Positions 1 to 8,369 are shown, counted from the stretch's first letter. The stretch is 19,136 bases of DNA from Arachnopeziza araneosa (GCA_003988855.1 QYAI01000335.1:1-19136), one strand, 5' to 3'. Notes: generated by a model not told the origin, from the letters alone. Program-made: numbers and translations.

Positions 1-470
1 AACGTATGCGTGAGAAGAGCCCATAAACCAGTGCAAACAACAAATAAGAAACAAGTAGATAAATCAATGTATCGGTACGAAGAGAATATCAATGAAATCT
101 ATGTGATCAATGCTCCATTCGTAACAACGCAATCTATCCTCTCTTCTCTATGCCTATGAATCTTCTTCTGTGTGTCTTCCGTGTATTCTCCATGAATCGT
201 TTCATGTAGGTGCTCTGTAGGACTTCCTTTATAGAGAGTCCTACGCACGTGCTCTCGCTAGTGAAATGACGGAAAAATGTCATGTACCCTGGAACCCCAC
301 TACACTATTCTAAGCTAAAGAAAGAAAAGCAAGAAGCTCTGAGATCTACAATAAGTTTTGTTTACCTCAGACGCGCTAGACCGCGCTAGTCTGCTTGAAT
401 GCCTGGCTACAGCCTCGTAGGTCTGCCCTAAAGCACGTGATCACGAATAAGAAGTTCTAGGTTCGTGACA
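1..470 (-). mobile_element. LTR of a retrotransposon, truncated by the window edge
   Basis: Read on the minus strand, this block begins TGTCACGAACC at position 470, has a CACGTGATCACG motif about 30 bp in, a TATA-like box (plus-strand TTTATA near 228-233) and continues to the window edge. Those are the parts of an LTR: TG start, U3 motifs, TATA box, R/U5. The first ~150 bp match, with indels, the plus-strand element at 18636-18816 (shared TGTCACGAA, CGTGATCACGTGC, CAGACTAGCGCG, TTAGCTTAGAAT). The other end and any internal region lie outside the window, so a full element and a solo LTR cannot be told apart. No gag or pol is visible on the inner side (471-820), which favours a solo LTR or the outer LTR of an element extending leftward. 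Confidence 0.6.
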
Positions 471-729
471 CTAACTATTTTTAAATATTATAAACTTTAA
501 GTTTAATACTAAGTATATTTAGTATTTAAAATTTTTGGGAAAATGTTATTTAAAGTAGCTTTTCTATACAAGTTTAATATTATTCTGTGTTGCGGTAGTG
601 GGGAATTCAAGCTTAATATTATTCTGTGTTGTTGGTAGTGGGAGAATTTAACGCTAGCGTAAGCGAGTTGTTTAATTCTATTTTCTCAAAGTCTGATCTT
701 CTTTACACTCTTTGGATAACAAGCAGGTT
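471..729. repeat. AT-rich spacer with a direct repeat
   Basis: A gene-free AT-rich spacer between the LTR and the promoter of the following gene. It holds two ~31-bp near-identical direct repeats (about 573-603 and 612-643) sharing TTAATATTATTCTGTGTTG followed by a GGTAGTGGG core. Whether these are upstream activating sites or repeat debris cannot be told from sequence. Confidence 0.4.
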
Positions 730-820
730 TCTATAAACTCCTACCATTCGAACAAAAGAACTATCGCCATTCGAACAAAGAAACTATCGCCATTCGAACC
801 TTTCCTCAAAACCTCAAACA
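730..820 (+). promoter_or_regulatory. TATA box and repeated 5' leader of the 821-1895 gene
   Basis: A TATA-like box (TCTATAAACT, 730-739) lies about 90 bp upstream of the ATG at 821. The leader between them carries three copies of a ~20-bp unit with the core CCATTCGAAC (around 744, 768 and 791), two of them preceded by CTATCG. The start context is CAAACAATGGCG, with A at -3 and G at +4, a good fungal initiation context. TTCGAA is a perfect palindrome in each copy and could be a protein-binding site. Confidence 0.45.
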
Positions 821-1895
821 ATGGCGAACATGGTGAATAAAGACCAGATGGTCGTCTACGGATCTAGCAGTCAATCTTGTCAAGATGAGGGTCAATCTTC
901 TTGTCAAGATGAGGGTCAATCTAACAACCAGATTGTCGTCTACGGATCTAGCAGTCAAGAGGGACAAATATCTGGTATGTACTCGAGGTAATTGAAGATA
1001 ATAGCTAATTTTAAAGGTATTAATCAAATAGGAAGACCATGTTCTCAAGAATATCTTGAAGATATTGTTAATAAGCTTATAATGATTAATATTCAATCCG
1101 AAGTTGACACGAACTTGACTATCTCCGATACTCTCACTATCAAACAAGTTGATACATTAATTCTTCAATGTCGAAGACTTATATTACATCCAGAACTTTT
1201 TCCGATTGATACTTTAAGAGGTAGTTTTTTGAGTTTGATATTCAATTTGATAGAGGTTAGAAAGAATTCTCTATTTGCTCTAAATGGAACTCATGATCGA
1301 CCTATTTATATTGGATCACGTCACCTTCAAGGAACCGGTCACTTTCAATTTGGAACCGGTCACTTTCATCAATTTGGAACCGGTCACTTTCATCCTCTTC
1401 AATTTGGAACTGGACTTCCATGGAATAAGTGGCTTGATAATTCTTCAAAAAAACGAATTGGATGGTTTGCAATACAACAAAAGATACCAAAAGTTGGTAT
1501 GAGATTATTGAATGAACTTGAAAGGAAATATGAGCAACAAGAATTTTCGGTATTTTACCCATCCTAATTAGATTTTTACTGACTTTACCGGCGAGAAATT
1601 CCAAGCAGATGATAAGTTACCATCAGCTTCTGATGCATTCCAAGCCGATACCAACGATAAGTTGCCAGCAGCTTCTGAAGCATTCAAACATATGACATGG
1701 ACTGGTTTTGTTAATATCCCAGCTCATACAAATCCTTTGGGGTTTATATCTGGAAATAGAAGTAACGTTGACTTTGATGGTTCGTCAACATTGGAATCTT
1801 ATTCGAAAAATTTGAGTAGAATGAAGGGATTCAATCCAATGCCAAGATCTAGAGATGTGTCATATTTCAGATGGGCAGTAGCATATCAATCCTAA
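821..1895 (+). CDS. three-exon gene, ~323-aa protein of unknown function
   Basis: Proposed exons are 821-974, 1032-1549 and 1596-1895, giving about 323 codons plus TAA. Without splicing the frame is broken by TAA at 989-991 and shifts after 1567; removing two GT-AG introns joins three frames into one. The ATG at 821 was chosen for its context and the upstream TATA. The N-terminus is Gln/Ser-rich with duplicated peptides (VVYGSSSQ at residues 11-18 and 39-46; CQDEGQS at 20-26 and 28-34). The middle has an Ile/Leu-rich stretch, then a GTGHF repeat (about residues 152-180) followed by LPWNKWLDNSSKKRIGWFAI. Exon 3 starts with a twice-repeated DKLP-A/S-AS-D/E-AF motif. No signal peptide or membrane helix is evident. 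I do not recognise the family. The frame is intact among RIP-decayed neighbours, so it may be functional. It could also be an ORF from an unrecognised mobile element. Confidence 0.6.
975..1031 (+). other. intron 1 (57 nt) of the 821-1895 gene
   Basis: It has a GTATGT donor, CTAAT branch-like sequences and an AATAG acceptor. The in-frame TAA at 989-991 lies inside it. At 57 nt it is a multiple of three, so retention would not shift the frame but would truncate the protein at codon 57. Length and signals are typical of filamentous ascomycete introns. Confidence 0.55.
1331..1415 (+). repeat. in-frame GGAACCGGTCACTTTC minisatellite in the gene
   Basis: Copies of GGAACCGGTCACTTTC start near 1331, 1352 and 1376, with a diverged fourth near 1406. 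Spacings of 21, 24 and 30 bp are all multiples of three, so the frame is kept and the peptide GTGHF-(H)-QF recurs. This pattern suggests length changes filtered by selection for an open frame. Confidence 0.75.
1550..1595 (+). other. intron 2 (46 nt) of the 821-1895 gene
   Basis: GTATTT donor after a TCG codon (phase 0), an ACTGAC branch-like site at 1578-1583 and a GAG acceptor. It removes the TAA at 1565-1567 and the TAG at 1569-1571 and joins exon 2 in phase to the frame running to 1895. The next AG, at 1604-1605, would put exon 3 out of frame. It is short for an intron, so the alternative is two separate ORFs. Confidence 0.45.
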
Positions 1896-2139
1896 GAGCG
1901 AAAGAAAGGGTACTATGAATGCAAACAATGACCGAAAGCAGGTTATAGATTAATAAAAACTTTGTCTAAAATTCACCAACTGTAACTGTCAGAAGTGAAT
2001 CCAAGGTAAATCCGATAGATACCTCGGTATTTACATTCCTTCGCCTTAGTCTAACCCGATTTGAATACGTCAATGCTTTAAACTGCCACGAACTAGACAC
2101 GTGACCTTCCTAGGAATAAGCGAAGGCAGTACAGTAGAA
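1896..2139 (+). terminator. 3' region with poly(A) signal (AATAAA at 1952-1957)
   Basis: A canonical AATAAA lies 57 bp after the TAA of the preceding gene, a normal position for a fungal poly(A) signal. The rest of this stretch has no ORF of note and only a weak imperfect inverted repeat (CCTTCGCCTTA near 2039 against TAAGCGAAGG near 2117). Confidence 0.4.
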
Positions 2140-2191
2140 CCTGGATATATCGGATCCAAAAATCAGCCACTTTGGATCCGATATATCCAGG
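2140..2191. repeat. perfect 21-bp inverted repeat (hairpin)
   Basis: Arms 2140-2160 and 2171-2191 are exact reverse complements (CCTGGATATATCGGATCCAAA and its complement), separated by a 10-nt loop AATCAGCCAC. It lies 3 bp beyond the stop codon of the minus-strand coding remnant at 2195-2359, so it could form a 3'-end hairpin of that transcript. A small palindromic insertion is the alternative. Confidence 0.85.
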
Positions 2192-2194
2192 TGC

Positions 2195-2510
2195 TTATGT
2201 AACCATATATTGCTCATATAATAGAGTATTCTAAGTACGAACAATGAACTGATCTAGGTTGCTCTGAGCAAGCACCTCTTTTGCACTAAGTTCTCTCTTA
2301 TACTGACGTAAAGACCTTAAAAAAGAGCTAATTCTTTTCTTTATATCGGCGAAGAGTATCTAAAGCGAAGACTGCTAATCGATATGATACTGAAGGTAGC
2401 AGCTCTTCCGAAACTAGCTCTTGTTCCTCCTTAATATTACTTTCTTGTTGTGTATTTTCAGCAATAATATTGTAAGGGTTCACGATTGCACGGTCAGAAC
2501 ACGTGAATGA
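2195..2510 (-). pseudogene. frameshifted minus-strand coding remnant
   Basis: Two overlapping minus-strand frames look protein-like. The first runs from about 2510 to the TAG at 2328-2330 and includes IIAENTQQES and YRLAVFALDTLRRYKEKN. The second runs from 2359 to the TAA at 2195-2197 and includes FLRSLRQYKRELSAKEVLA and SNLDQFIVRT, broken once by an in-frame TAG. A single frameshift around 2328-2359 would join them. The first frame extends into the LTR-like block at 2471-2752, so this may be the start of a retrotransposon gene next to its LTR. I do not recognise the protein. Confidence 0.35.
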
Positions 2511-2752
2511 TGAATCTTATGTATTTCAAGAAGGTAAAGCTAAAGAGCACCAAGTGTTTGAAGTTTTCTATATATACCTCTCGTACGAGAGGAACAGCCG
2601 ACACTGTTTCTGTCGCATGGTCTTTCCTTCAATAGTCAATCAATAGTTCTATCGATAGTTCAATCGATAGTTCAATCAATAGTCTTGTCGATAGTTCTGG
2701 AGATCGCTCTGCTGATCGCCTAGGTCCTGACTACCGGGTCCAACCCGTGACA
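2471..2752 (-). mobile_element. LTR-like block, TGTCACGGG...CCCTTACA
   Basis: Read on the minus strand this 282-bp block starts TGTCACGGGTTGG, contains a TATATATAG box in its second half and ends ATCGTGAACCCTTACA, as an LTR would. The plus-strand middle (2625-2697) is a short tandem repeat based on ATAGTTCAATCG. The flanking 5-mers (AATAT and GTAAA) do not match, so there is no target duplication. Either one end is misplaced or a neighbouring sequence has been exchanged. Confidence 0.45.
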
Positions 2753-2880
2753 GTAAATTTCACATCTTTATTTTCAAAAATAGTAAATTTCAGATATTTA
2801 CTTTCAAAAACAGTGAATTTCATATCTTTACTTTCAAATATAGTGAATTTCACATATTCACTTCAAAAATAGTGAATGCC

Positions 2881-2940
2881 GTGATTATTTCGTGATTTTC
2901 TCGCTTAACTTCTATATAATCTAATATTTTCTTTCAACTT
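2881..2940 (+). promoter_or_regulatory. P-unit promoter-like module A
   Basis: GTGATTATTTCGTGATTTTC, then TCGCTTAACTTCTATATAATC, then a pyrimidine-rich leader (TTTTCTTTCAACTTTTT). This matches the other five modules at the TCGCTTAA core and TATA box. The leader resembles that of module D. Confidence 0.55.
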
Positions 2941-3079
2941 TTTATTTCTTTGGCAAGCCAAGTGGAGATATTGATACAGCTCCTGAAGCTGTATTAAAGA
3001 GGATAACATAATCCTGAAAAGGCTTTGAAAGGTGATACCAAGACTTATAAAGTAGGGTTTTTCATCTTATTTTATCAAC

Positions 3080-3300
3080 TGATTAAATTGACAAAAAAAT
3101 CGACAGAAAAAATCAACATAAAAATTTGACAATATAATAGATATTCGACAGTAGAATAGATATTCGACAGTAGAATAGATATTCGACAGTAGAATATATA
3201 TTCGACAATAGAATAAGTATTTAGCAATTGAATAGATAATTAACAATCAAATAAAAATTAACAGTAGAATAGAAATTAACAATAAAATAAATAATTAACA
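3080..3300 (-). repeat. CGACAGTAGAATAGATATT tail array
   Basis: About ten degenerate ~19-bp units, best preserved at 3148-3200 (CGACAGTAGAATAGATATT). On the minus strand this is the same TACTGTCGATTTCTA unit seen as plus-strand arrays at 4797, 6416, 15600, 16840 and 17890. Units at the edges have TCGAC changed to TTAAC or TTGAC, as expected from C-to-T decay. Confidence 0.75.
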
Positions 3301-3490
3301 ATATTTAGATATTTACTTTAAAAATAATAAATTTCACATATTTACCTTTAAAAATAGTGAATTTCAGATATTTACTTTCAAAACAGTAAATTTCATACAT
3401 TTACTTTTAGAAACAGTGAATTTTATACATTTACTTTCAAAAACAGTGAATTTCAGATATTTACTTTCAAAACAGTGAATTTCAAAATTT

Positions 3491-3530
3491 CGTGATTATC
3501 TCGCTTAACATATATATAAGACTTTTTTAG
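3491..3530 (+). promoter_or_regulatory. P-unit promoter-like module B
   Basis: CGTGATTATC, TCGCTTAACATATATATAAG, then a T-rich leader. The body downstream (3556-3690) is much more GC-rich than its surroundings and contains a short lysine-rich frame (EKKDAASLGKGLRRKK). That frame superficially resembles a histone H2B tail but is not long enough to assign. Confidence 0.55.
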
Positions 3531-3849
3531 AACCTTTTCTTTCTTTACCAATAGCAACAACGACGCGATTACCAAGCGGGTGTCTCACGCCTAGACGGAG
3601 AAGAAGGATGCGGCTAGCTTGGGTAAGGGCCTAAGAAGAAAGAAGGTGCTATGGAAGCGGGCGAATAAGAAGTTTCGAAGAAGTATATATTACACAGCTT
3701 TTTCTAAAATCAGAAAATAACAGAAATAAATAATTAACAATAGAATAAATAATCGACAATGAATAAATAATCGACAGTTAAATAGATATTTAACAGTAGA
3801 ATAAATAATTGACAATAATCAAATCTTCAATTTGAAAAGTAAATTATCT

Positions 3850-3890
3850 GTAATTATCTCGCTTAACATGTATATAAATCTTAACTTTAA
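3850..3890 (+). promoter_or_regulatory. P-unit promoter-like module C
   Basis: TAATTATC, TCGCTTAACATGTATATAAATC. The upstream GTGAAT array is nearly lost in this copy (GAAAAGTAAATTATC only), so the core and TATA are kept where the array is not. Nothing coding is seen in the following 280 bp. Confidence 0.5.
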
Positions 3891-4204
3891 TTAAATATTT
3901 GACCAAGTTTTCTATTACACTATTTTCGTAGTCTTTTTTAAAGACTAATAAGATAACTCAAGTTCTTTTACTGTAAGTTTACTTATAAAAACTTCGATCT
4001 GAATAGCGTGTTAAACTTTTTATTCGAAAATCTATCAACATTAACCAACACACCAGAATGCCTCCATAGAAGGCGTAAGTAATTTTTAAATACTTCAAAG
4101 GCGATAAGCAGTGTACATTACAATAGAACTAACTTGGATTTTAAGTTCTGCTCGGATAATCTTCAGGTTAAACAGTAAGATATTCACTTCAAAATAGTGA
4201 ATGC

Positions 4205-4260
4205 TGTGATTATTTTGAGATTTCTCGCTTAACTTGTATATAATCTGTATTTTCTTCCAA
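4205..4260 (+). promoter_or_regulatory. P-unit promoter-like module D
   Basis: GTGATTATTTTGAGATTTC, TCGCTTAACTTGTATATAATC, then TGTATTTTCTTCCAAC. This is closest to module F on the other strand, sharing TGTATATAATC and GTATTTTCTTC. The body downstream (4262-4437) is open for nearly 60 codons with no ATG and contains GCAEATAIKARLSNYSAG. Confidence 0.55.
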
Positions 4261-4533
4261 CTATTTTCTACATATCCAGCCAACAGGCTGCGCCGAGGCT
4301 ACGGCCATCAAAGCGCGGCTATCAAATTATTCTGCTGGTGTAGAATGTTTGAAAGTAGCTAGAAATCATCTGAAAAAAAATTATCTGAAAAAAATTATAT
4401 TAAAAAAATTGTCTGAAATAAAAAATCGACAAAAATAAACAAAATTAGTAAATAAAAAATCGACAGAAAAAATAAAATCGACAAAAATAAACAAAATTAG
4501 TAAAAAGAAAATCGACAGTAGAATATAATTGTC

Positions 4534-4692
4534 TGTTCACGATAAACCTAGGTTATTCGTATTGGCCGGTTTACCCTGGATACTGGACTCCTCACGTTGT
4601 GGAGGGGTCTGTATCGGTGGGTTAAGTTGGCTTGGTTCTGGCTGCCTGACTAACTAGGCTCTCATGCGTGGCACGTGATTATTGTACCAACA
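4534..4692. mobile_element. GC-richer block with TGTT...AACA ends, possible LTR remnant
   Basis: This 159-bp block begins TGTTCACGATAAACC, ends TTGTACCAACA and includes a CACGTGATTATTGT motif like those near LTR ends elsewhere in the window. Base composition differs sharply from the AT-rich arrays on both sides. Flanking 5-mers (TTGTC and CTGAC) do not match, so an insertion is inferred only from ends and composition. Confidence 0.3.
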
Positions 4693-4695
4693 CTG

Positions 4696-4767
4696 ACCAA
4701 GAGAAAAAATAAAACTGTGGAGAAATTAAGTGATACTGTCAAAGATATCATGGAAGGAAAACCTTGA
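4696..4767 (+). pseudogene. short coding-like fragment
   Basis: A 23-codon stretch (TKRKNKTVEKLSDTVKDIM...) reads like protein and ends at TGA. There is no start or partner exon. It could be a leftover of a captured gene or chance; not assigned. Confidence 0.2.
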
Positions 4768-4796
4768 TGCGAAGGTTCTTCTATTGATTTCTTTGA

Positions 4797-4915
4797 CTAT
4801 TGATTTCTACTGTCGATTTATACGTCGATTTATACTATCGATTTCTACTGTCGATTTCTACTGTTAATTTATACTGTCGATTTCTACTGTTATTTCTACT
4901 GTCGATTATTCCTAT
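4797..4915 (+). repeat. TACTGTCGATTTCTA array
   Basis: Degenerate 14-16 bp units with core TACTGTCGATTT, reverse-complement orientation of the P-unit tail arrays at 3080-4525. An open frame across it is a product of the repeat (a SIVDLY-like peptide) and not a gene. Confidence 0.7.
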
Positions 4916-4924
4916 TAGTTTCCC

Positions 4925-6095
4925 AAGTAGCATTATGTCAAGGACAAAATTGTCTGAAATAGCGACTTTGTCTCTCCTTAGAGAGCATCACTAGGTTGTC
5001 TTTACTAAGTGCTTAGTTGACATTCCTGAGACTGCTCAGGCATCTCTGGTCGATCACACCGACAATGTCGTCTTCACTAAGTACTCGGTTGACATTCCCG
5101 ATGCTGCTCGAGGCTGAAATATCTTTTTCGAGGCTGCTCGAGGATGATATTTCAGGTGACTATCATCTGCACCAAGAACGAGGTCAGGCAATGAAATATC
5201 CTCGAGGATATTTCAGGTGACTATTATCTGCACTAAGAATGCAGTCAGACAATGAACTCTCGAGAATCGACAGAAAACCTCGATAGAATCCTTATCTAAT
5301 GTTCTTATTTTAGAGCACTAGCTAAATATAGATAAGCACTTTCACGTCGCCTCAAGTACAGTCCTTCTTGTCTGCAAGTAGTATTAGATAACCTAAGTAC
5401 AGAAAGATAGCTACTGCAGCAGGTGACAAATACTACCTAGTCTGTCTTTTCTGTTATTTGCAAGCAGTATCGGACAACCTGAATATAGAAAGATAGCTAC
5501 TACAGCTAGTGACAAATACTACATAGGCTGTAGTCGTCTATTTTGTTGATTCTGGTAGTATTAAACAACTTGAGTACAGAAGAATAGCTACCGTAGCTAG
5601 TGACAAATACTACTTAGTCTGTCTCGTCTGTTAAATATAGTAGTCTTGGACAACCTGAGTACAGAAAGTCAGCTACCAGATCTGGTAACGAGTACTGCCG
5701 CAGCTAGTAACATACTACCTAGGTTGTAGTAGAATATAATAAGTACTATTAAGTATTTATAATACTCGTCGCCTTATGCGGTCAGGCAATAAACTTTCTT
5801 CACAGGAGGATCGACGGAAAACCTCGAGAAAATCCTTATTTTCAGAGCACTAGCTGAATGATGGAGAATGGAGTAAGCACTAGTCTTTTCTTATAATACT
5901 TATCGCCTCAAGTACAAAGCTTATTGTCAAATATAGTATTCGACAACCTGAATACAGAAAGATACTACTACAGCTGGTGAAAGACAACTACTGGAGCTGG
6001 TGACAAACAGTTACCGCGGCTGGTGACAGACAGCTACCGCAGCTGGTGACAGATACCACACAGGTCGTAGTCAGTCTCTTTTGTTGATTCTGGTT
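4925..6095 (+). repeat. S satellite, first block
   Basis: It contains the S-repeat landmarks: TTCCCAAGTAGCATTATGTCA, a CACACCGACAATGTCGTC segment (5055-5075), GGTCAGGCAATGAA (near 5183), and GAGCACTAGCTGAATA...GATAAGCAC (5313-5340 and 5847-5880). Within it, 5380-5720 and 5940-6060 carry an 86-90 bp sub-repeat with ACCTGAGTACAGAAAGATAGCTACC followed by CAGCTGGTGACA and TACTACCTAG. ORFs such as 5017-5220 are open by chance. No gene is supported. Confidence 0.7.
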
Positions 6096-6415
6096 CGTGT
6101 TTAATTCTCAGATTCAAGTTAATTTTGGCTTTTATATTGATTTTGAATTCTAGTGATTTAGTGAATTCTAGTGAATTTTAGTGGGTTTTAGTGAATTTCC
6201 AGAAATATTTTTTAGTGAATTAGTGATTTGGAAAATATTCTGTCTATAAATACCAACTCAGATACCAAACAAACTGTAGGCAGATTGAATAATACTTGAA
6301 ACATTCAGGGGTGTGCCGGTCGAGAATTACTTGTGCCACTCTGGGATGGATTGATTAAGTATATTTGAATAATTATCAGGTGAAAACTTGAAGTAAAGAT
6401 TACCAAATGTTTATT
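6096..6415. other. AT-rich spacer with a TATA box
   Basis: A cluster of GTGAATT-type repeats (6150-6215) is followed by TCTATAAATACCAACTCAG (6243-6261), a promoter-like arrangement similar to a P unit but without the TCGCTTAAC core. The following 150 bp has no ORF. GCTTTTATATTGATTT at 6129 recurs at 6668, so the spacer is itself duplicated. Confidence 0.35.
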
Positions 6416-6590
6416 TATTTACCGTCAATTGTTATTTATTTTACTGTCGATTTGATTTCTATTGTCGATTGTTTATTATTTATTTCACTATCGATTTGAT
6501 TTCTACAGTTAATTTTATACTGTTGATTTTATATTATTAATTTTTACTGTCGATTGTTATATTGTCGTTTTTCTTTTATTACTTAACAGT
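6416..6590 (+). repeat. TACTGTCGATTT array
   Basis: About ten degenerate units of TTACTGTCGATTTGATTTCTA, many with TCGAT decayed to TTAAT or TTGAT. It belongs to the family of arrays at 4797, 15600, 16840 and 17890. Confidence 0.65.
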
Positions 6591-6879
6591 CGTGTTCATC
6601 AACTTCAACACATAGTCGTGTTGCATCTCATACATTGCTTCTGTTCGTAACAGAATCAAGATTCTTAGCTTTTATATTGATTTAAACTTTAGTAATTTAT
6701 AAGTTCAAGCAAGATTGTTCTAGAGTTCTGTTTACAGTAAGTAGCCTTTGATGTTAATGAAAGCCATTTGGCAGGAAAATATCGACGAGTCATTCTTAAG
6801 AGTTATTCTATTGCTAGAATGTTCCAGTAATGGATCTCCTTGATCATGGCGGTCGGTAGATTTGGTTTCCTAAGCAGCA
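6591..6879. other. spacer, no gene seen
   Basis: It contains a duplicated AT-rich segment (GCTTTTATATTGATTT near 6668; on the minus strand this gives ATCAATATAAAAGC, a possible TATA box). Otherwise I see no ORF or RNA gene. Confidence 0.3.
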
Positions 6880-7169
6880 AGGCCAAAGTTGTCTGGAGTG
6901 AACTTTGTTCCTTGGAGAGCATCAGAGTGGACTTTGTCTCTTCTTGGAGAGCATCAGATTGGACTTTGTTCCTTCTTGGAGAGCATTACTAGGTCTTGTT
7001 AGCCCTAGTGGTTAGCAGATTTGATTTCCCAAGTAGCATGTCAAGGCCAAGATTGTCTGAAGTAGACTTTGTTTCTTGGAGAGCATCAATAAGTCTTGTC
7101 GATCATACTGACAATGTCTAAGTGCTCGGTTGACATTATCGGGGCTATCGACATTCTCGAAGATAGTCG

Positions 7170-7292
7170 AGGCTCTCGAAGCTCTCGTGGTTCTCGAAGC
7201 TCTCGTGGTTCTCGAAGCTCTCGTGGTTCTCGAAGCTCTCGTGGTTCTCGAAGCTCTCGTGGTTCTCGGCTCTCGTGGTTCTCGAAGCTCTC
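7170..7292 (+). repeat. 18-bp minisatellite CTCGAAGCTCTCGTGGTT
   Basis: About six near-perfect 18-bp units with the fifth slightly shortened. Because 18 is a multiple of three, both strands stay open: plus encodes (SRGSRS)n and minus encodes (RTTRAS)n. Related but degenerate runs lie at 7580-7730, 8230-8300, 8990-9130 and 12945-13025, none of them with a kept frame, so coding is unlikely. Confidence 0.85.
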
Positions 7293-7755
7293 GAATCTGA
7301 TCGAGGCTTATTCGAGGGAGATATTTCAAGCGACTATCATATGCACCAAGAATGTAGTCAGGCAATAAACTTTCTTCACAGGAGGATCGACGGAATGCGG
7401 TCAGGCAATGAACTCTTTACAGGAGGATCGAAGGAAACTTCCGAGATTCTCATCTAATGTTTATATTTTTATAGCACTAGCTAAATAATGAAGAATAGGA
7501 TAAGCACTCTTTGTCTCTTCCTGGAGAGCATCACTGGGTCTTATCGGTCAGACTGACAATGTCTAAGTGCTCGGTTGACATTCTCGAAACTGCTCGTGGC
7601 TCTCCAGGCCCTCGTGGCTCTCGAGGCTCTCGAATATCCCGAAACCGCTTGTAGCTCTCGAAACCGCTCGTAGCTCTCGAAGCTGCTTGTAGTTAACGAA
7701 ACTGCTCGAAGGTTATTCGAGAGAGATATTTCAGGCGAATATTATCTGCACCAAG

Positions 7756-8096
7756 TGCTCGGTCGACATTAAACTCTCTTCACAGGAGAACCGACGGACT
7801 GCAGTCAGGCAGTAAACTCTCTTTACAGGAGGACCGACGGACTGCAGTCAGGCAGTAAACTCTCTTTACAGGAGAGTCGACGAACTGCGGTCAGGTCATA
7901 AACTTTCTTCACAGGAGGGTCGACGAACTGCGGTCAGGTAATGAACTCTCTTCACAGGAGGGTCGACGGACTGCAGTCAGGCAGTAAACTCTCTTTACAG
8001 GAGGGTCGACGAACTGCGGTCAGGCAATGAACTCTCCACAGGAGGGACGACGGATTGCGGTCAGGCAATGAACTCTCTACAGGAAGATCGACGGAA
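7756..8096 (+). repeat. 43-bp minisatellite, about 7 copies
   Basis: Copies start with ACTGCRGTCAGG at 7798, 7841, 7884, 7927, 7970 and 8013, an exact 43-bp step, then one shortened copy near 8054. Each holds CAGTAAACTCTCTTTACAGG and GTCGACGGA; GACTGCAGTC in several copies is a perfect palindrome. A step of 43 is not a multiple of three, so the array cannot encode a repeated peptide in one frame. Confidence 0.9.
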
Positions 8097-8369
8097 ACCT
8101 CGAGAGAATTCTTATCTAATGTTCATATTTTTAGCACCAGCTAAATAGTGAAGAATAAGATAAGCACTTATTGTTCTTTCTTGAAGAGCATCAAATTTAC
8201 AATGTCGTCTTCACTAAGTTCTTATTTGACATTCTCGAAGCTCTCAAAGCTCTCGAAGCTGGTCGAGACTCGGCTCTCGAAGCTGGTCGAGGCTTGGCTA
8301 TCGAAGTTGATCGAGAAGGATATTCAGACAACTATTATCTGCACTAATAATGCGGTCAGACAATAAACT

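Larger units (their letters stand above)
2753..4530 (+). repeat. four tandem P units (composite promoter-body-tail repeat)
   Basis: The same order of parts recurs four times: an array of short repeats with GTGAATTTCA and GATATTTACTTTCAAAA (2753-2880, 3305-3485, about 3822-3845, 4170-4200); a TCGCTTAAC-TATATAA module; a body that differs between copies (2920-3080, 3530-3710, 3890-4170, 4260-4370); and a tail array based on CGACAGTAGAATAGATATT (3080-3300, 3720-3815, 4380-4525). Two further units on the other strand at 16840-18530 show the same order. No body keeps a long ORF, although short stretches look coding-like (2955-3050 and 4262-4437). I know of no described family to match it to. Confidence 0.7.

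Noticed and set aside
806..1604. Minus-strand ORFs opposite the 821-1895 gene
   Set aside because: Shadows of the plus-strand exons; their peptides mirror the GTGHF minisatellite.
3556..3690. Possible histone H2B N-terminal tail (EKKDAASLGKG...)
   Set aside because: Only a short lysine-rich stretch; no histone-fold residues follow and there are stops on both sides.
6295..6350. GC-rich patch (GGGGTGTGCCGGTCGAG) as a small RNA gene
   Set aside because: No fold, box or terminator supports it beyond a TATA box 50 bp upstream.
7012..7368. Overlapping ORFs on both strands encoding SRGSRS and RTTRAS repeats
   Set aside because: Both come from one 18-bp minisatellite whose length is a multiple of three; related arrays elsewhere do not keep the frame.
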